From the NCBI RefSeq assembly GCF_022201045.2, contig NC_068559.1, positions 15,433,501 to 15,497,500 on the forward strand: a DNA stretch of 64,000 nt, written 5' to 3'. This stretch comes from Citrus sinensis (Eukaryota > Streptophyta > Magnoliopsida > Sapindales > Rutaceae). The notes beneath the pieces are model-generated. The model saw nothing but the letters and a program-made list of their open reading frames with translations. It searched no databases and was not told the origin of the DNA. Both the position numbers and the translations under genes were made by a program. Positions 25,484 through 43,678 of the stretch are shown piece by piece; within the stretch, counting starts at the first letter, position 1, and every line of letters begins with the position of its first letter.

Positions 25484-26792
25484 TCAACACATCTCTATGA
25501 CAGACCCAGAACCCGAAACCTCATTGGCCTTGCTTTTGTTTGCCATGGTCTTGGATTTATAGTCATCTAGATAATGCTGGTATATATAGGAAAGAAACCC
25601 CCAGATTGCCAATAACATGGCAATTGCCTTTAATCCATTCATCTTGTCATGGAAAAATATCACTGCGAGAATAGGAATAACAGGCAAAGACAAGGTACTA
25701 ATCACATTGGAAAACAGAGACGATACCTCAAAAACCAACCCCAACAAACCAACCGATGAAATCTGCCATGTCACGGCTGTCCAAATCAGAGTCATCAGAT
25801 AGGACACCCTTCCCTCTTTGTATTCATTCATCTCTTTTGACAAACCCTTCCATTCTCCGCTAGCAAATAGTCCCACCACACATCCACATGTTGCCACAAA
25901 TGATGAATATATTTGCATGTCCATCACAACAGAGAATGTCTCTTTCTTTATAACCTTCTCAAAAGAGAGCTGCAGTAGGGAGAGGTACAAGGAGTATGTT
26001 GCGGATGCACCCAGCGTGCATAAGAATCCGATCACATAGTTTCCTTTGCTTACACCTGAAGTGTTTTCGGAGTCCGCATTGACAGCGAGAAGGGTTGCTG
26101 AAATGGTTAGAAGGACTAAAGAGTTGAATATGAAAGGTGTGAACTTTTGCGAGTTAAGAAAGAATGAGAAGAATGCGTTAAAGGCCAATTGGGTTGCACA
26201 TAGCAGAGAATAAGTAGACAAAGGTAGATACAATAGTCCATACGAGTACATCATGTTGTCGCCAGTCAAGAGCAGGCCAAACGCGACGTAGAGGCAGACA
26301 AGCGTGGAGATTTTTGGATCGGTTTTGTTAGTGGAACGTGAGCCGTTGGAGAAGCAGCATAGAACTGGAAGCAGAATTGGGAAGCCGGCTGATTGAACAA
26401 ATGTTGCCATCCATTTGCTATTGCCACCTTTGTCATAGTATAATCTGCCTAGAAGAGTAGCTGCTGACTGCCCAACAAGAAGACATACTACGTATAGAAT
26501 CACTCGAAGCCACCATTTGTAATGTTTTAGCTTCAAAAATCGCCATTGTTGGTTCACAGATGTGTCTATATGCGAGTCTAGTTCCCTATCATTAACTGGC
26601 AAAAACACGTAATACTTTATAATCATGCAAGAAAACAGAACATAATCAACATTTGAAATTTCGACATACTCTAAAATTTTGATAACTGCTTACAGATAAT
26701 CTACAGATATCAGGAAATGGGCAAATTGAAGCTACGCATGTGAAAAATTGCTAACCTCTGGTTTGTAGTTGCAGCTCTGGAGAAGCCTCCAT
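25484..26792 (-). CDS. Purine permease family transporter (PUP)
   Basis: Multi-pass membrane transporter of the plant purine permease family (drug/metabolite transporter superfamily), which moves purines, cytokinin-type bases or related alkaloids with protons. Two exons: 26792-26756 (MEASPELQLQTR plus one base) and 26595-25484, joined with a GT/AG intron, giving about 382 aa, the family's usual size. The short first exon coding for a dozen residues is typical. About ten hydrophobic segments are visible. Family stretches include KWWLRVILYVVCLLVGQSAA, LLGRLYYDKGGNSKW, GDNMMYSYGLLYLPLSTYSL and the late VSSLFSNVISTLSLPVIPIL. It resembles the PUP10/11/21 type, but the substrate cannot be assigned. 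The ATG at 26626 inside the intron is not the start. Confidence 0.93.
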
Positions 26793-28271
26793 GACTGAAG
26801 ATTTAGCAAAGGAACAAAGTATGCTTGCCGCTTTATCTTTATATCTCTCGGTGCTCAAAATCCTTTATGTTAGAGAAAATTCAACAATTGATAAGATGGC
26901 ATTGGCCTCTTAAATGGCAACTTTGTCTTTTTACTCAAATGGTTTAAATTAAAAGATTCTGCAGCTAAGTCAATGTTGAAACTCATTAAAGCTTTTTTTG
27001 ATGATTTTTTGGTCTATAAGCAAATTTTGACTTTACTAGTTCAACTAACTTTTAACTGGCTCACTGGGGAGTGGGGACCGGGACCTCAATTTTGTTTGTT
27101 TTGTTTTTTTCAACTTGACAGCTTATCATCTATTATTTATCAAGATTTAAGAAGGGGATAATATCATTGTAGTTTTTGACAGATCAATTGTTGTCCTATT
27201 ATTACTATTACTATTACTATAGTCTACTAGTACTATAAGGATGTCTTTAGTATTCTATATTGTATTATATTATATTTTATTATTTTAATATAAGTATATT
27301 ATCTTATAATGTATTTTATTAATACTATATTATTAAAATATTTGATGCTACAATATACTATATTAATTTTTAATTATACTATATTTGGTGTTGCACTACA
27401 CTATATTAATTTTTTGTAGTCAATTTAAATTATATATTTAGAAAATAATCCAAGTAAGAATTCTATAGTATATGTAATAATATTTTATATTATTATTTAT
27501 ATTATTAATTTCAAATTAATATTATTCAAATCTATTCATGCTTAAACATTTATTATTAGTTATATTAAATTGTTAAATAATAATAAATTTTTATAAGCTA
27601 ATTACAATAATATAATTAAATAATATAATATTTTGTTATTTATTTATTTTATATGTTAATAAGTATTTATTATTAGTTATATTAACTTATTAAATATTAA
27701 TCAATTGTATATATTAATTATTATAATATAATTAAATAGTACTTTATTTAGTTGTATTTTAATATAATAAAAATTAAAACATAATATAATATATTTAATA
27801 ATAAATAATAAATTTATTAATTTGTATTAATAATTATAATATAAAAATAAAATAAAATAAAAATTTATATTATATAATACTATATTAAATTAAAAAATTA
27901 TACTTATTTTTTATTATTATTATTTTTAAAAAAATAATGTTGTAGTTCCTGCATTAGCACACTTCCCAAGAGCAAAGATTAATGCTGCTCACTGCTTTCC
28001 AATCAATTGCCAAACAGGGGATTTGTACAAGTAATGCTGAGCCCACACACTAATGTTATGCCATAACACACGCCTAGTACGCCCTAAATAGTAAATACAT
28101 GTATTTTTGTAGTAAAATCCAGAGACCTATTAAGCATAACTCCAAAACTTACTCTACTTACTGTAAGTGAGGAAAAATATGCTCTATAATCATATCCCTC
28201 ATTTTATAGAAAAGGAAAAGAGCCCCATGGCAGCTAGAACCGAAACTAATGCCTTCAACAATGATGAGGGT
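26793..28271. other. AT-rich intergenic region
   Basis: 27240-27940 is extremely AT-rich, built of TATTATATTA and ATATTAATTT-type repeats, with weak resemblance to the core of the element at 44577. No gene. Confidence 0.5.
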
Positions 28272-28274
28272 TAA

Positions 28275-30029
28275 GGGTGCGTTTGGTATTGGTTTTTAAT
28301 TGTGTTTTTGAATTTGTTTTATGGAATAAGAATGATCAGTTTTTATTGAAAATAAATTGTTTTTGGTAGCTTGTGTTAAGAACATTACTTAAAAATAAAA
28401 TAAAAAAAGTAAAAAAGTGTTTGGTTGTTTGTTTGGAAAAATGAAGATAGGAAAAAAGAGTAGTGAATTATTTAATGAAAACTTTTCTTAATAGTTACAT
28501 TATCTAATGAAACCTATATGAGAGAATAATATAATATAATGAACATAAATATATATTTTATATCATTAAATAGTTTATTTAGTTAGCCATTTATTATAAG
28601 GGTTCGACTATGTTGGAATTGCTCCATGGTCGAGCACTGATGATAACCGTATGATTATAGAGATAAATATTAAATATGCACTTACTATTATGATTTGACG
28701 ATCATCATCAATGCTTTATGGTGGGACAGCTCCACCATAGCCACTGTCTCATTATAAATGCATACGAGCATATAGTATTTTAATAGTTTCTTAAAAACTT
28801 TTAGCTTTGTAAATAAATTGCAGTTATAAGATAAATATTACTTGAGAAAATATTAGATTACTTTATAATTATCATATATTTGTTGCGAAGATGTAACTTT
28901 CTTATTGATATATTTTCACCAACTTATAAAAATCTATAATCATTTTCAAATAATTGTGTATTGTTCGAACGATGTAATAATTTACTATGATAATTATGTG
29001 ATATTACTTTTTATTTAAAACAATTTATATAGTATACTAAGTGATTAGGCTGCAATGTATAGAATAAATTTTTGCTACTATTGTTAAATATTTGTTATAA
29101 TAGTTTATTTATTAAATTATTTCTTTATTCATGGAGCCTATGTAATTTATTAGACGGATAAATACTCATCTACTCCTTATATTTTATCTTAAGTACCCAT
29201 TTAATCTTTATATTTTAAAAAATGCCACAATATATCCTTATTGTTGAATTTGTTACACTACTACCTTTACTTTTTCTTTATTTTTACAATAACACTTTAC
29301 AACAATATTATTGTGGATATTAATGAAAATAAAAAATATTAATATATCAGATAAGCCTTAAAAGTAAAATAAAAATTAGTGTAAAATTATTTTTGTAATT
29401 ATTTTACTTTCAGGGTTAATTTTGTAAATTAATATGTTTATAAATAATTATTGCTAAGATTGTTGTAAGGGAATTAAACATTGTTTAAAGTTGGCTAGTA
29501 TTAATTAATTTATAAAATAATAATTAGTAAGCTTGTTGCAAGGGAATAAAAAAATACCAATTCTTTTAGAATGATATTTATTGATTAATTTTTAATAAAT
29601 AATTAATGGTTAATTTGCTAATTAACTTTTTAAATAAACAAATAAATTAATGTCAAGAATTTTGTAATAAGTGTATAATTGTAAAAGTTAAAAAAAAAAA
29701 CAAGAGTATTTAAGAGCAGGAGTGATTTGCAACTAATTTTCAAAATATAAAAAACCAAACAAACGCTTAAATCAAAATATAAGAATTAAACAAACATTTA
29801 TCCTTCATTACACTATCTTATAAGTCCTAGGAGAAAACATGAAACGAAACAAAATGGAGACGCTAATACTGCGTTTCCTTTGTTTTATTAGTAAGCATTA
29901 GAAAATGAAAATTTTTCGCTTCCGATTACTGTAGGATTTTCCACCAAAACGAGCCCACCTAAAAACTTTTCTACATTTTCCTTTCCACAAAATGAAAAAT
30001 AATAGAGTGAATTAGTACCACACACACCC
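28275..30029. mobile_element. Possible Harbinger/Tourist-like element
   Basis: The left end GGGTGCGTTTGGTATT and the inverse of the right end GGGTGTGTGTGGTACT match at 13 of 16 positions. TAA flanks both sides (28272-28274 and 30030-30032), as expected for 3-bp target duplications. The interior is AT-rich and non-coding. The right end could instead belong to a smaller element, so this is tentative. Confidence 0.35.
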
Positions 30030-30032
30030 TAA

Positions 30033-31039
30033 AGTCCATTATTGAAGTCAAAAAATGTGATTGTTATACCCTATCTGGTTAAGTGCTTATTTTCTTAAAC
30101 TAGTTTTGAAAGTAAAGCTGAAATCATGGGTCACCGATATTTTTGACAAAATCCATTGAAAAGGAAGGTAAATTTTACTAATTCAAGACTTCAGAGTTTT
30201 TTAGTCTTCATGAAAATAAATAAATAGTGTAGTTCAAAGTGACAGGTTAGCTAGAGAACACACAATTCAATTAAAAGTAAAATATCATGTGAGACAATGT
30301 CAATAGAAAGACTCTTGTAGCAACATCAAATCAAAGCTGTCATCAGCTGCCTGTTCCATAATAGATACCATCCACAAGAACCTAGTACTCCCCCAAACAA
30401 CAACTAAAGAGCAGAAACACTTGCTCCTGCCTAAAAGTTGAGCCAACTCACGCCTTCACGCTTATCTTCTCTGCTTATAGACAGTATACATCAATGCCCC
30501 TATGCATTATAGTCCATCTAATATCACGTTAAGAGAGCGAGCAGATTGGGCATCCAAATTGCAGCCTCCAAAAAATGATATCAACCATTTGCATAATAAT
30601 TCATAAAACTGGATATATAATCTATCTTTGTTTACTTAATTGAGTCCAGAGACAGATTGAATACTTGTAGACTGCAGAAGTGTAGAGAAGTAGTTCTACA
30701 GCATTTCAATGTTACAAAATCATTTCGAAGAATCCAGATTTTCAATTTTACAAAATCATTTCCAAGAATCCGAATCTTATAAATGTATCATTTCTTTGTT
30801 TGCAACCCTGAGGACTATGAATTGTACCGGGAAAACTCAGTAAATATTACCACACATATAATGCCTTAGGACTAACTAGACAACAGCAGTAAAATACTTC
30901 CAAACAGCAATGGGGAAAAATATAAAAGAAGAAAAATACTCAGAGGCTGTGGTAACCTTTACAGATCTGGAGTTTAAAAAGGTCGAAAGAACCTAATAGC
31001 ATGAGAGAGACAATAGGCACCAAGACGTCCAGGATTGCA
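30033..31039. other. Intergenic, includes RABH1 3' untranslated region
   Basis: The stretch just below 31040 is probably the RABH1 3' untranslated region. A short near-repeat of TTACAAAATCATTTC occurs near 30713 and 30747. No gene. Confidence 0.5.
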
Positions 31040-37175
<6,136 letters not shown>

Positions 37176-39368
37176 ATGTATCGTCACCTCACCATTTTCA
37201 GCCATCGTATTCTCACAAATCACAATCTTGTCTCTGCCACTATCTTCCATCACCAAGTAAACCCACTAAACCCTAAGTCAAATGGGTTCTCATTTTTTCG
37301 CTGTCTTTCGTTCTATCCGATGCAGCGGCGTGCACCGGATCCTGATGACCCAACAAACCTGATGAAAGAAGATGGTGTCTCAGTTTGTTCACAGATGTGG
37401 ATTGAAAATTTTCGCGAACCCGATAGGATTGTTACCAATTTAACGTCTTATATTCGTAGGTTTGAGTTGTGGGTATTAGCTTATCAAAAAGTGTATGCTG
37501 ATGAAACGGGCACGTATATTCCTCGTAGTGCTATTCAGAAATCAGCATTAGAGGATTTGTTAGCTTTAAGAAATGCTGTTCTTGATGATAGGTTTAAATG
37601 GGGTGCTAGGTTACAGTTCTTTATAAAATCGCCTAGAGATAAGACTGATTATGAATCTTTATCTAAGAGGAAGATTAAGGCCATATTGACTACAACACAA
37701 CCAGCCCCATTTCAGGACAAGATAGTTCAGGAGGTGTTGTTTATGATTTTGGAGCCAATATATGAGTCAAGGTTTTCACAAAAGTCGTATGCGTTTAGGC
37801 CGGGGAGGAATGCACACACGGTATTGAGGGTGATTAGGAGGAATTTTGCAGGGTATTTGTGGTATATAAAAGGGGATTTGAGTACAGTTTTGGATGGAAT
37901 GAAGGTGGGTTTGGTGATTAATGCTTTGATGAGGGATGTGAGGGATAAGAAGGTGATTGATTTGGTGAAATTGGCTTTGGTTACACCAGTAATCACGAGT
38001 CGAGTTGATGAGGGAGAGAAGAAGAAAAAGACAAAGAGAAAGTATCAGAAGAAGAGAGTGTTGGCAGAGGATGAGCCAAAGCCAGACCCTTATTGGTTAG
38101 AGTCTTTTTTTGGGTTTGCTCCAGAGGAGGCAGAGAAGCTTCCTAAATGGGGTCACTGTGGAATTCTTAGTCCTCTTTTGGCTAATATTTGTCTTGATGA
38201 ATTGGACCGTTGGATGGAGAGGAAGATTAAGGAGTTTTATCGACCTTCGAAGAGTGATGTCATATGGAATAGCCCAGAAGGAGAAGCAGAACAGGGAAAT
38301 ACATCTTGGCCAGAGTTTGTGCCAACTAGTGGGCCAGATAAGACCAGAAAAATGGATTATGTACGTTATGGTGGCCATATTTTGATTGGCATTCGAGGAC
38401 CTAGGGCAGATGCAGCAACTCTGAGGAAGCAACTAATAGAGTTTGTTGATCAAAGATATATGCTCAAGCTTGACAACGAAAGCCTCCCTATTGAACATAT
38501 AACTAAGGGTATAATGTTTCTTGACCATGTGTTGTGTAGGAGAGTTGTTTATCCTACTCTTCGTTATACGGCCACTGGAGGGAAGATTATTAGTGAAAAA
38601 GGTGTGGGCACCCTCTTATCAGTCACTGCTAGCTTGAAACAATGCATCAAGCAATTTAGGAAATTGAACTTTCTCAAGGGGGATAGGGATCCTGATCCTC
38701 AGCCTTGTTTCAGAATGTTCCATGCCACTCAAGCTCACACGAATGCGCAAATGAACAAGTTCTTGTTAGCCATGGTTGAATGGTATCGATATGCTGACAA
38801 CCGGAAGAAAATTGTTAATTTTTGTTCTTACATCATTAGGGGTTCACTTGCGAAGCTCTATGCTGCAAAATACAAGCTTCGTTCACGGGCAAAGGTGTAT
38901 AAAATTGGTGCTAGGAATTTGGGTCGTCCTCTGAAAGAGAAGAAAGGGCAGTCACCTGATTACCAAAATTTGCTTAGGATGGGCCTTGTTGAATCAATTG
39001 ATGGGCTTCTGTTCACTAGAATGTCTCTTGTTCCTGAAGCTGATTATACACCCTTCCCAGGGAACTGGAGACCTGATCATGAGAAGGCATTGATTGAATA
39101 TATAAGGCTTGATGATCCCAAAACTCTGGAAGAGCAGCGAAGTTGCATTAGAGAACAGGGTCTTGTTTCTCCTCAGGACTATGTTTCAATGCTTGTTTGG
39201 AACTATAAAAGGAATGCTATTGCCATGGATCAGCTATCCTTGGTAAAGAGTGGTGGTACCAACATACAAAATGATCAGCAATTATTATCAAGCTCAAATC
39301 ATGAGAACTATGAGGACAAGACAAAAGAAGAGGAAGAAAGTGAAGGGCTACATGTTGCAAGGATATAA
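37176..39368 (+). CDS. NMAT2: Nucleus-encoded group II intron maturase (nMAT, mitochondrial)
   Basis: Intronless gene for a reverse-transcriptase-derived maturase imported into mitochondria to help splice group II introns. I chose the ATG at 37176 (MYRHLTIFSHRILTNHN), which gives a basic, Ser/Asn-rich presequence and a 730-aa protein; an in-frame ATG at 37146 would add 10 residues. The RT-derived part begins near residue 80 and includes YAFRPGRNAHTVLRVI, GDLSTVLDGM and GILSPLLANICLDELDRWM. The catalytic YADD box is replaced by YVRYGGHILIG (near 38360-38390), so polymerase activity is presumably lost. Maturase domain X follows (SYIIRGSLAKLYAAKYKLRS, near 38825-38885). There is no HNH endonuclease domain, which fits the nMAT1/nMAT2 type; the choice of nMAT2 rests on remembered length and the lost YADD and is moderate. 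The C-terminal tail is acidic (KTKEEEESEG). Confidence 0.9.
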   Translation: MYRHLTIFSHRILTNHNLVSATIFHHQVNPLNPKSNGFSFFRCLSFYPMQRRAPDPDDPTNLMKEDGVSVCSQMWIENFREPDRIVTNLTSYIRRFELWVLAYQKVYADETGTYIPRSAIQKSALEDLLALRNAVLDDRFKWGARLQFFIKSPRDKTDYESLSKRKIKAILTTTQPAPFQDKIVQEVLFMILEPIYESRFSQKSYAFRPGRNAHTVLRVIRRNFAGYLWYIKGDLSTVLDGMKVGLVINALMRDVRDKKVIDLVKLALVTPVITSRVDEGEKKKKTKRKYQKKRVLAEDEPKPDPYWLESFFGFAPEEAEKLPKWGHCGILSPLLANICLDELDRWMERKIKEFYRPSKSDVIWNSPEGEAEQGNTSWPEFVPTSGPDKTRKMDYVRYGGHILIGIRGPRADAATLRKQLIEFVDQRYMLKLDNESLPIEHITKGIMFLDHVLCRRVVYPTLRYTATGGKIISEKGVGTLLSVTASLKQCIKQFRKLNFLKGDRDPDPQPCFRMFHATQAHTNAQMNKFLLAMVEWYRYADNRKKIVNFCSYIIRGSLAKLYAAKYKLRSRAKVYKIGARNLGRPLKEKKGQSPDYQNLLRMGLVESIDGLLFTRMSLVPEADYTPFPGNWRPDHEKALIEYIRLDDPKTLEEQRSCIREQGLVSPQDYVSMLVWNYKRNAIAMDQLSLVKSGGTNIQNDQQLLSSSNHENYEDKTKEEEESEGLHVARI

Positions 39369-40131
39369 GGTTGAGTTTGTTACTCTGCTTGAAGAGTGAG
39401 ATTCTTTTCGGGGGTTTTGTACTTGTTAGAGAAAGCAATACAACACCAAATTGTTGCTTCAACAAGTTGATGAACATTATAGATGAAGGCACTACAGATT
39501 TTCTTGTAAAATATCTACGAGAAATGAAATTATATTTGCAAGTTTTATAAATTTTATTGCCATGAGTACCTCTGCCGATTGTTCAAAACATTACAGTTGT
39601 TCTGTCAAACAACTTATGGGTATCCTGAAAATCTTCATTGCAATTCTAGCATCTCTATTACAGTTTATCTATGAAAGTGGTATCCAATGCGCATGCATTG
39701 GAAACTGAAACTCAATTGCATCTGTAGTGGCTCATTGATTGTTTGTAAAATGTCACTACAAAATAAAAAATAAAAAACGTACTCTGGGTTTATTGAAAAC
39801 TGAAAATAATTTGACTATACTTTCCTCTTCACACCAGCTAAGTGATTGGACGAAATTCGAAGATAGTAACATGTGAAGCCACTGACTTCATGACCCTTGC
39901 TATATGGTCACTTGAGACATCACCAGACCAGGTTTGGTTCACCCTCTCTTAAACCATTTTCTTGTCTTAACTGAGTTGTGAAATACTGTTTAATTTTGCA
40001 AATTTATATCAATTTGGAGTTGGGTTTGATTTTTGGAAAAAAAATACATGAGCTGATCTATTTTCTTCATTCAATTCATTATTGTTGTTATATCTGACAG
40101 TTGGTCCACTCCTTGTTGTAGTTTTTTATCA

Positions 40132-40162
<31 letters not shown>

Positions 40163-41723
40163 TATACGTGTATATATATGTATATTGACAAATTTTGGAA
40201 ATTGTCTTTTTTGCTTTTATTATTGATTTTTCATATGATACTAGATTTTCTTATTCCTAAATATTGATTTCCAGAACATTTAGTTATTGAAGATTTGAAG
40301 AGCTTTTCTTGGAACAAAAACTGTGTTAACATGGAATTTCTTGAGGTTAAAATGTAGGATAAAATGCAAGTTTGGAGCAGCAAATATGAACGTGGTGAAT
40401 GATCAAACTAATAGTGCAGAGAACTTTGTTTTCCAGGTGAAGTGAGTGATGGAATCTCGATGCCGAGCAATGAGGCAAATGATGCAAAGTGGTGATTACT
40501 CTGGTAAATTGAGTTGATAATGGTTGGTGTTGAAATCCTTAATATGGGATGCTTCAGTGCTCTATTTTTGTTTTAAGTATAGTTTGTAACTCCATCATAT
40601 AAATTATACATAAATTTGTACAGAGATTTAAGTCATGGTGATTCTAGTTTCAGTTTTAACATATAATGTTAAATTACAGTTTGAACTTTGAATAACTACT
40701 GCAAAAAGGCATATGCGAAATGAAAGAAAGAATATTGAAAGAAGACTAACAAATATCTTGACTTTTTTGGAATATAGAATAGTACGATAGCTGATTTTTT
40801 TTGTTAATTACTGACATTTATAATCCAAATGCACATTGCCACATCTTTTTAACAATTGTAGTATAATATAGTTGTTCTGGCATTGTAATGAGGTGACAGT
40901 ATTCATCTTTTATGATAAAACTACTAAATTCTTGCTTCTTTGTGAGGATACTTCATTCAAAAGTGTTTGGTGGTCTTGCTTCTTTCAAAAGCATTTCATG
41001 GTTATTAATGCACTTATTCCGACATGATGAGCTGCAAGAATCTATGGTTATTAATGCACTTATTCCGACATGATGAGCTGCAAGAATCTATTCAACTGTT
41101 GGTGGAAAAGTATAATTGAGCTGACTTCTATTGTTCATCTAGCTGTTAGATGGAGGAAAAGAGGATGCAAAATACCAAAACTTATTGAACCAGAGCTGTG
41201 CTAATGGCTGTGGAGTTGGAGGATCAGGCAGCCCACTGAGCCTTCTTTCAGTTTGGGCCTTGAACTTCCAAAAGCTCGATAGTTAGTCTTCTTAGCGTTA
41301 GCCATTGTATTCACAAGTTGAATAATGCAATAGGGCATCTTCTGTATTCTTTAACAATGGTGCCTTATCATGAATGAAATGCTGCAACTTGAATAAAAAT
41401 CTTAATTCTTAATTTGTTAGAGGATCCAAGTCGATGCATAATCTTAGTTTCATTTTGTCATATTTCTTTGATGTTTATGTTATTCTGATGAATGCTTTAG
41501 AAATCTAGCTAACTATAGGCTTTTGTCACTAGAGTTTGTTAGGGTGGATCATGGGTTTATAGTAATTATAATCCCTCCCCAGAAACAATTTTTTAAATTT
41601 TTTTTTGGTTGTTAAATTATATCAGAGTATCAAAATCTAAATCCTTCAATTAATTTTATTCTTAAATAAACGATTTTTTAAATAGTATATACATTCTGAC
41701 AATAGTTAAAATGCGAAGAGTTA
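39369..41723. other. Intergenic: maturase 3' region and spacer
   Basis: Contains a TA/CA microsatellite (about 40130-40185) and a perfect 46-bp tandem duplication (40998-41089). No reading frame with recognisable similarity was found. Confidence 0.5.
40998..41089. repeat. Perfect 46-bp tandem duplication
   Basis: Unit 1 at 40998-41043 and unit 2 at 41044-41089 are identical, beginning ATGGTTATTAATGCACTTAT. Confidence 0.97.
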
Positions 41724-42311
41724 TTAAGAATGTAAAGGCAGAGAAAGCAAGTGAATGATACATAATGCAATGTCACATAACTGAAAGAGATAATAATTCT
41801 CTTTTGTCAATGGAGACAATTCTCCTTCCTTCTCCGGAAAACCTTCCTCGCACGTGGTTGCCCCTTCCATAACCGCACTTAACCACACATTAGCAGTGCT
41901 ATACTGCCCTGTTAAAAAAGCTCCTGTAGCATCTATCAATGTCACTACCCCATGGGAGTATAGTTTGAAGCAATCCTCCAAGCAAGCCCTAGCAAACGGG
42001 TCGAAAGTTCTACTTGTCAACAGCTTTTCTATGCTTGAAATTGTGTTGGTTGCATTTTCTAGAGCCAATTCCATGGCAATTAATGCCAATCCTTGAATGT
42101 TAGTTGCATGACTGACTGGAATAGATTGGAGAGAAGTTAAGCATAAATCATGGCTAAAGATGGTGGATTTGTCAGCACAAGTTCTGCAGGTTTGCTTGAT
42201 TATGTCAATGGAGAAAACACTTTTTACCGCAGAGGATGTTTCTTGAGGAGTTATGATAAAGAAGAAGAAGAAGATGTAAAAAGAGGAGAAGGAGAAAGAA
42301 AATTGCCGCAT
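41724..42311 (-). CDS. PMEI-domain protein (putative invertase / pectin methylesterase inhibitor)
   Basis: Secreted plant inhibitor of the PMEI/invertase-inhibitor fold, 195 aa, single exon. An N-terminal hydrophobic segment (FYIFFFFFIITP, about residues 12-23) serves as signal peptide. The four conserved cysteines of the family are present: the first pair in the stretch TCADKSTIFSHDLC, the second pair at CLEDC and TTCEEGF. The sequence SPLTKEN before the last hydrophobic helix is a family hallmark. It is of the putative invertase inhibitor (Pla a 1-like) type. Whether the target is invertase or pectin methylesterase cannot be told. It lies in tandem with the related gene 0.8 kb upstream (43139-43678), the same strand. 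Confidence 0.88.
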   Translation of the reverse strand: MRQFSFSFSSFYIFFFFFIITPQETSSAVKSVFSIDIIKQTCRTCADKSTIFSHDLCLTSLQSIPVSHATNIQGLALIAMELALENATNTISSIEKLLTSRTFDPFARACLEDCFKLYSHGVVTLIDATGAFLTGQYSTANVWLSAVMEGATTCEEGFPEKEGELSPLTKENYYLFQLCDIALCIIHLLSLPLHS

Positions 42312-43138
42312 TTTGATTTGTGTTGCTTGTTAGCTTTGGTTTCTTGGCCTTCTTGATATTCTGAAATCTTATGTAGTATATCATGTCGTATGATTGTACG
42401 AACTTTAATGGTAATTTGAGGGAAGCTTCCTATCTACTGGGCTATATTTGTTTCTTTTATGTACCCATAACAAAAAGTAGACAGTGAAAGTGAGCATACA
42501 GCATTTGCATATATAGACATAGACAGATAGAAATGTGGCAAAGTGTTACCGCATATAAAAAGAGAAACGTGACCCAAATGTGTAGCTCATGTGATTGATG
42601 GTTTTGTCTCAAGGAAGCTTCCTATATTTACTATTTATGAGCACTAGTTATTTGAGATAAGAATTAGGTTTTTTTGCTTGGATGGTTATATTTAGCAAGA
42701 TGTGAAGTTTAGGTGTTGATTGATAGTTAATAAATAAAAATATAAGAGGATAATGAGAATCACACAGCACGAAGTCTAATAATAGATTTAGTAATCGTAT
42801 TATGAAATATATAGATAGATATATTGTACGTATGCGAAAAAATTATAAATTTTTTTTTATATTCTTTTAATTACTATAAGTTGAAGATCTCAAAATGATA
42901 TTATGTACTTTTTTCCTTTTCAATGACCGTGCAATTTATCTCATCTCACTCAAATTAAACTCATCTCAATTTCGATGCGTGGCTCTTAATTGGTCGAGAA
43001 TATTTTTTTGATACACTTTTTACACTTATATAGTGAATAGAATTTTATTAAAAATACATATACTTCATACAAATAACAAACTAGATTCAAAATTAATAAA
43101 TAAAATAAATGCATAAGATTGTCCAACCAAATTAATAA
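42312..43138. other. Spacer between the two inhibitor genes
   Basis: Promoter side of the 41724 gene. AT-rich; no coding signal and no clear repeat. Confidence 0.5.
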
Positions 43139-43678
43139 TCAATGAAACATATTGATAAAGGCAAGGGAGATGACAGTAAATTGGAAGAAAATACTATTCT
43201 CCTTAGTCAAAGGAGAAACCCCACCTTTCTTCTCCTTAAGACCATCTTCACAAGTAGTTGATGCATCCATCGCAGAGCTTATTTCTACATTAGCCCCCTC
43301 ATAATCTTTTAACTTGACATTTTCCATAGCTTCTAATAATGTTGAGTGTGCATCTGAGTAAAGTTCAAGGCAATCTTGCAAGCCAATTTTAGTATGCTTG
43401 TCAAAGCTCTTCAGTGACAAAAGTTGTTCAATGTGGGAGCTAATATTTTTTGCATTGGATATGGTTAGCCCTAGTGAGATGATCACCAATTCCTGAAGGG
43501 TTGCATTTTGGCTTCTAGGATTGGCTTCAAGGCTTGCAACACAAAATTCATAGCTTAAATTTGGATCATTTTTTGCTGCGTTTTCGCAAGAATCTTGGAT
43601 GAGATTAGAGCTTAGAGAAACAAGAAACAGAAGAAAGAACGTAATTAGAAAGGTGATCAAGGTTGAGAAATACATCAT
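43139..43678 (-). CDS. PMEI-domain protein (putative invertase / pectin methylesterase inhibitor)
   Basis: Tandem relative of the 41724 gene, 179 aa, single exon. The signal peptide is clear (TLITFLITFFLLFLVSLSS, residues about 6-24). The mature part starts near NLIQDSCENAAKNDPNLSYEFC with the first Cys pair. The second pair is in GLQDCLELYSDAHSTLLEA and STTCEDGLKEKKGGVSPLTKE. The C-terminal helix FFQFTVISLAFINMF is hydrophobic. It keeps the full fold and is likely active; the two copies differ a lot in sequence, so the duplication is old. Target enzyme unknown. Confidence 0.9.
   Translation of the reverse strand: MMYFSTLITFLITFFLLFLVSLSSNLIQDSCENAAKNDPNLSYEFCVASLEANPRSQNATLQELVIISLGLTISNAKNISSHIEQLLSLKSFDKHTKIGLQDCLELYSDAHSTLLEAMENVKLKDYEGANVEISSAMDASTTCEDGLKEKKGGVSPLTKENSIFFQFTVISLAFINMFH

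Noticed and set aside
25617-26039. Plus-strand frames across the purine permease
   Set aside because: Antisense shadows of the permease coding exon.
28605-28740. Imperfect inverted repeat (CTATGTTGGAATTGC against the inverse of CTCCACCATAG)
   Set aside because: Too many mismatches and no target duplication to call it a separate element.
37727-38432. Minus-strand frames opposite the maturase
   Set aside because: Antisense shadows of a well-supported coding region.
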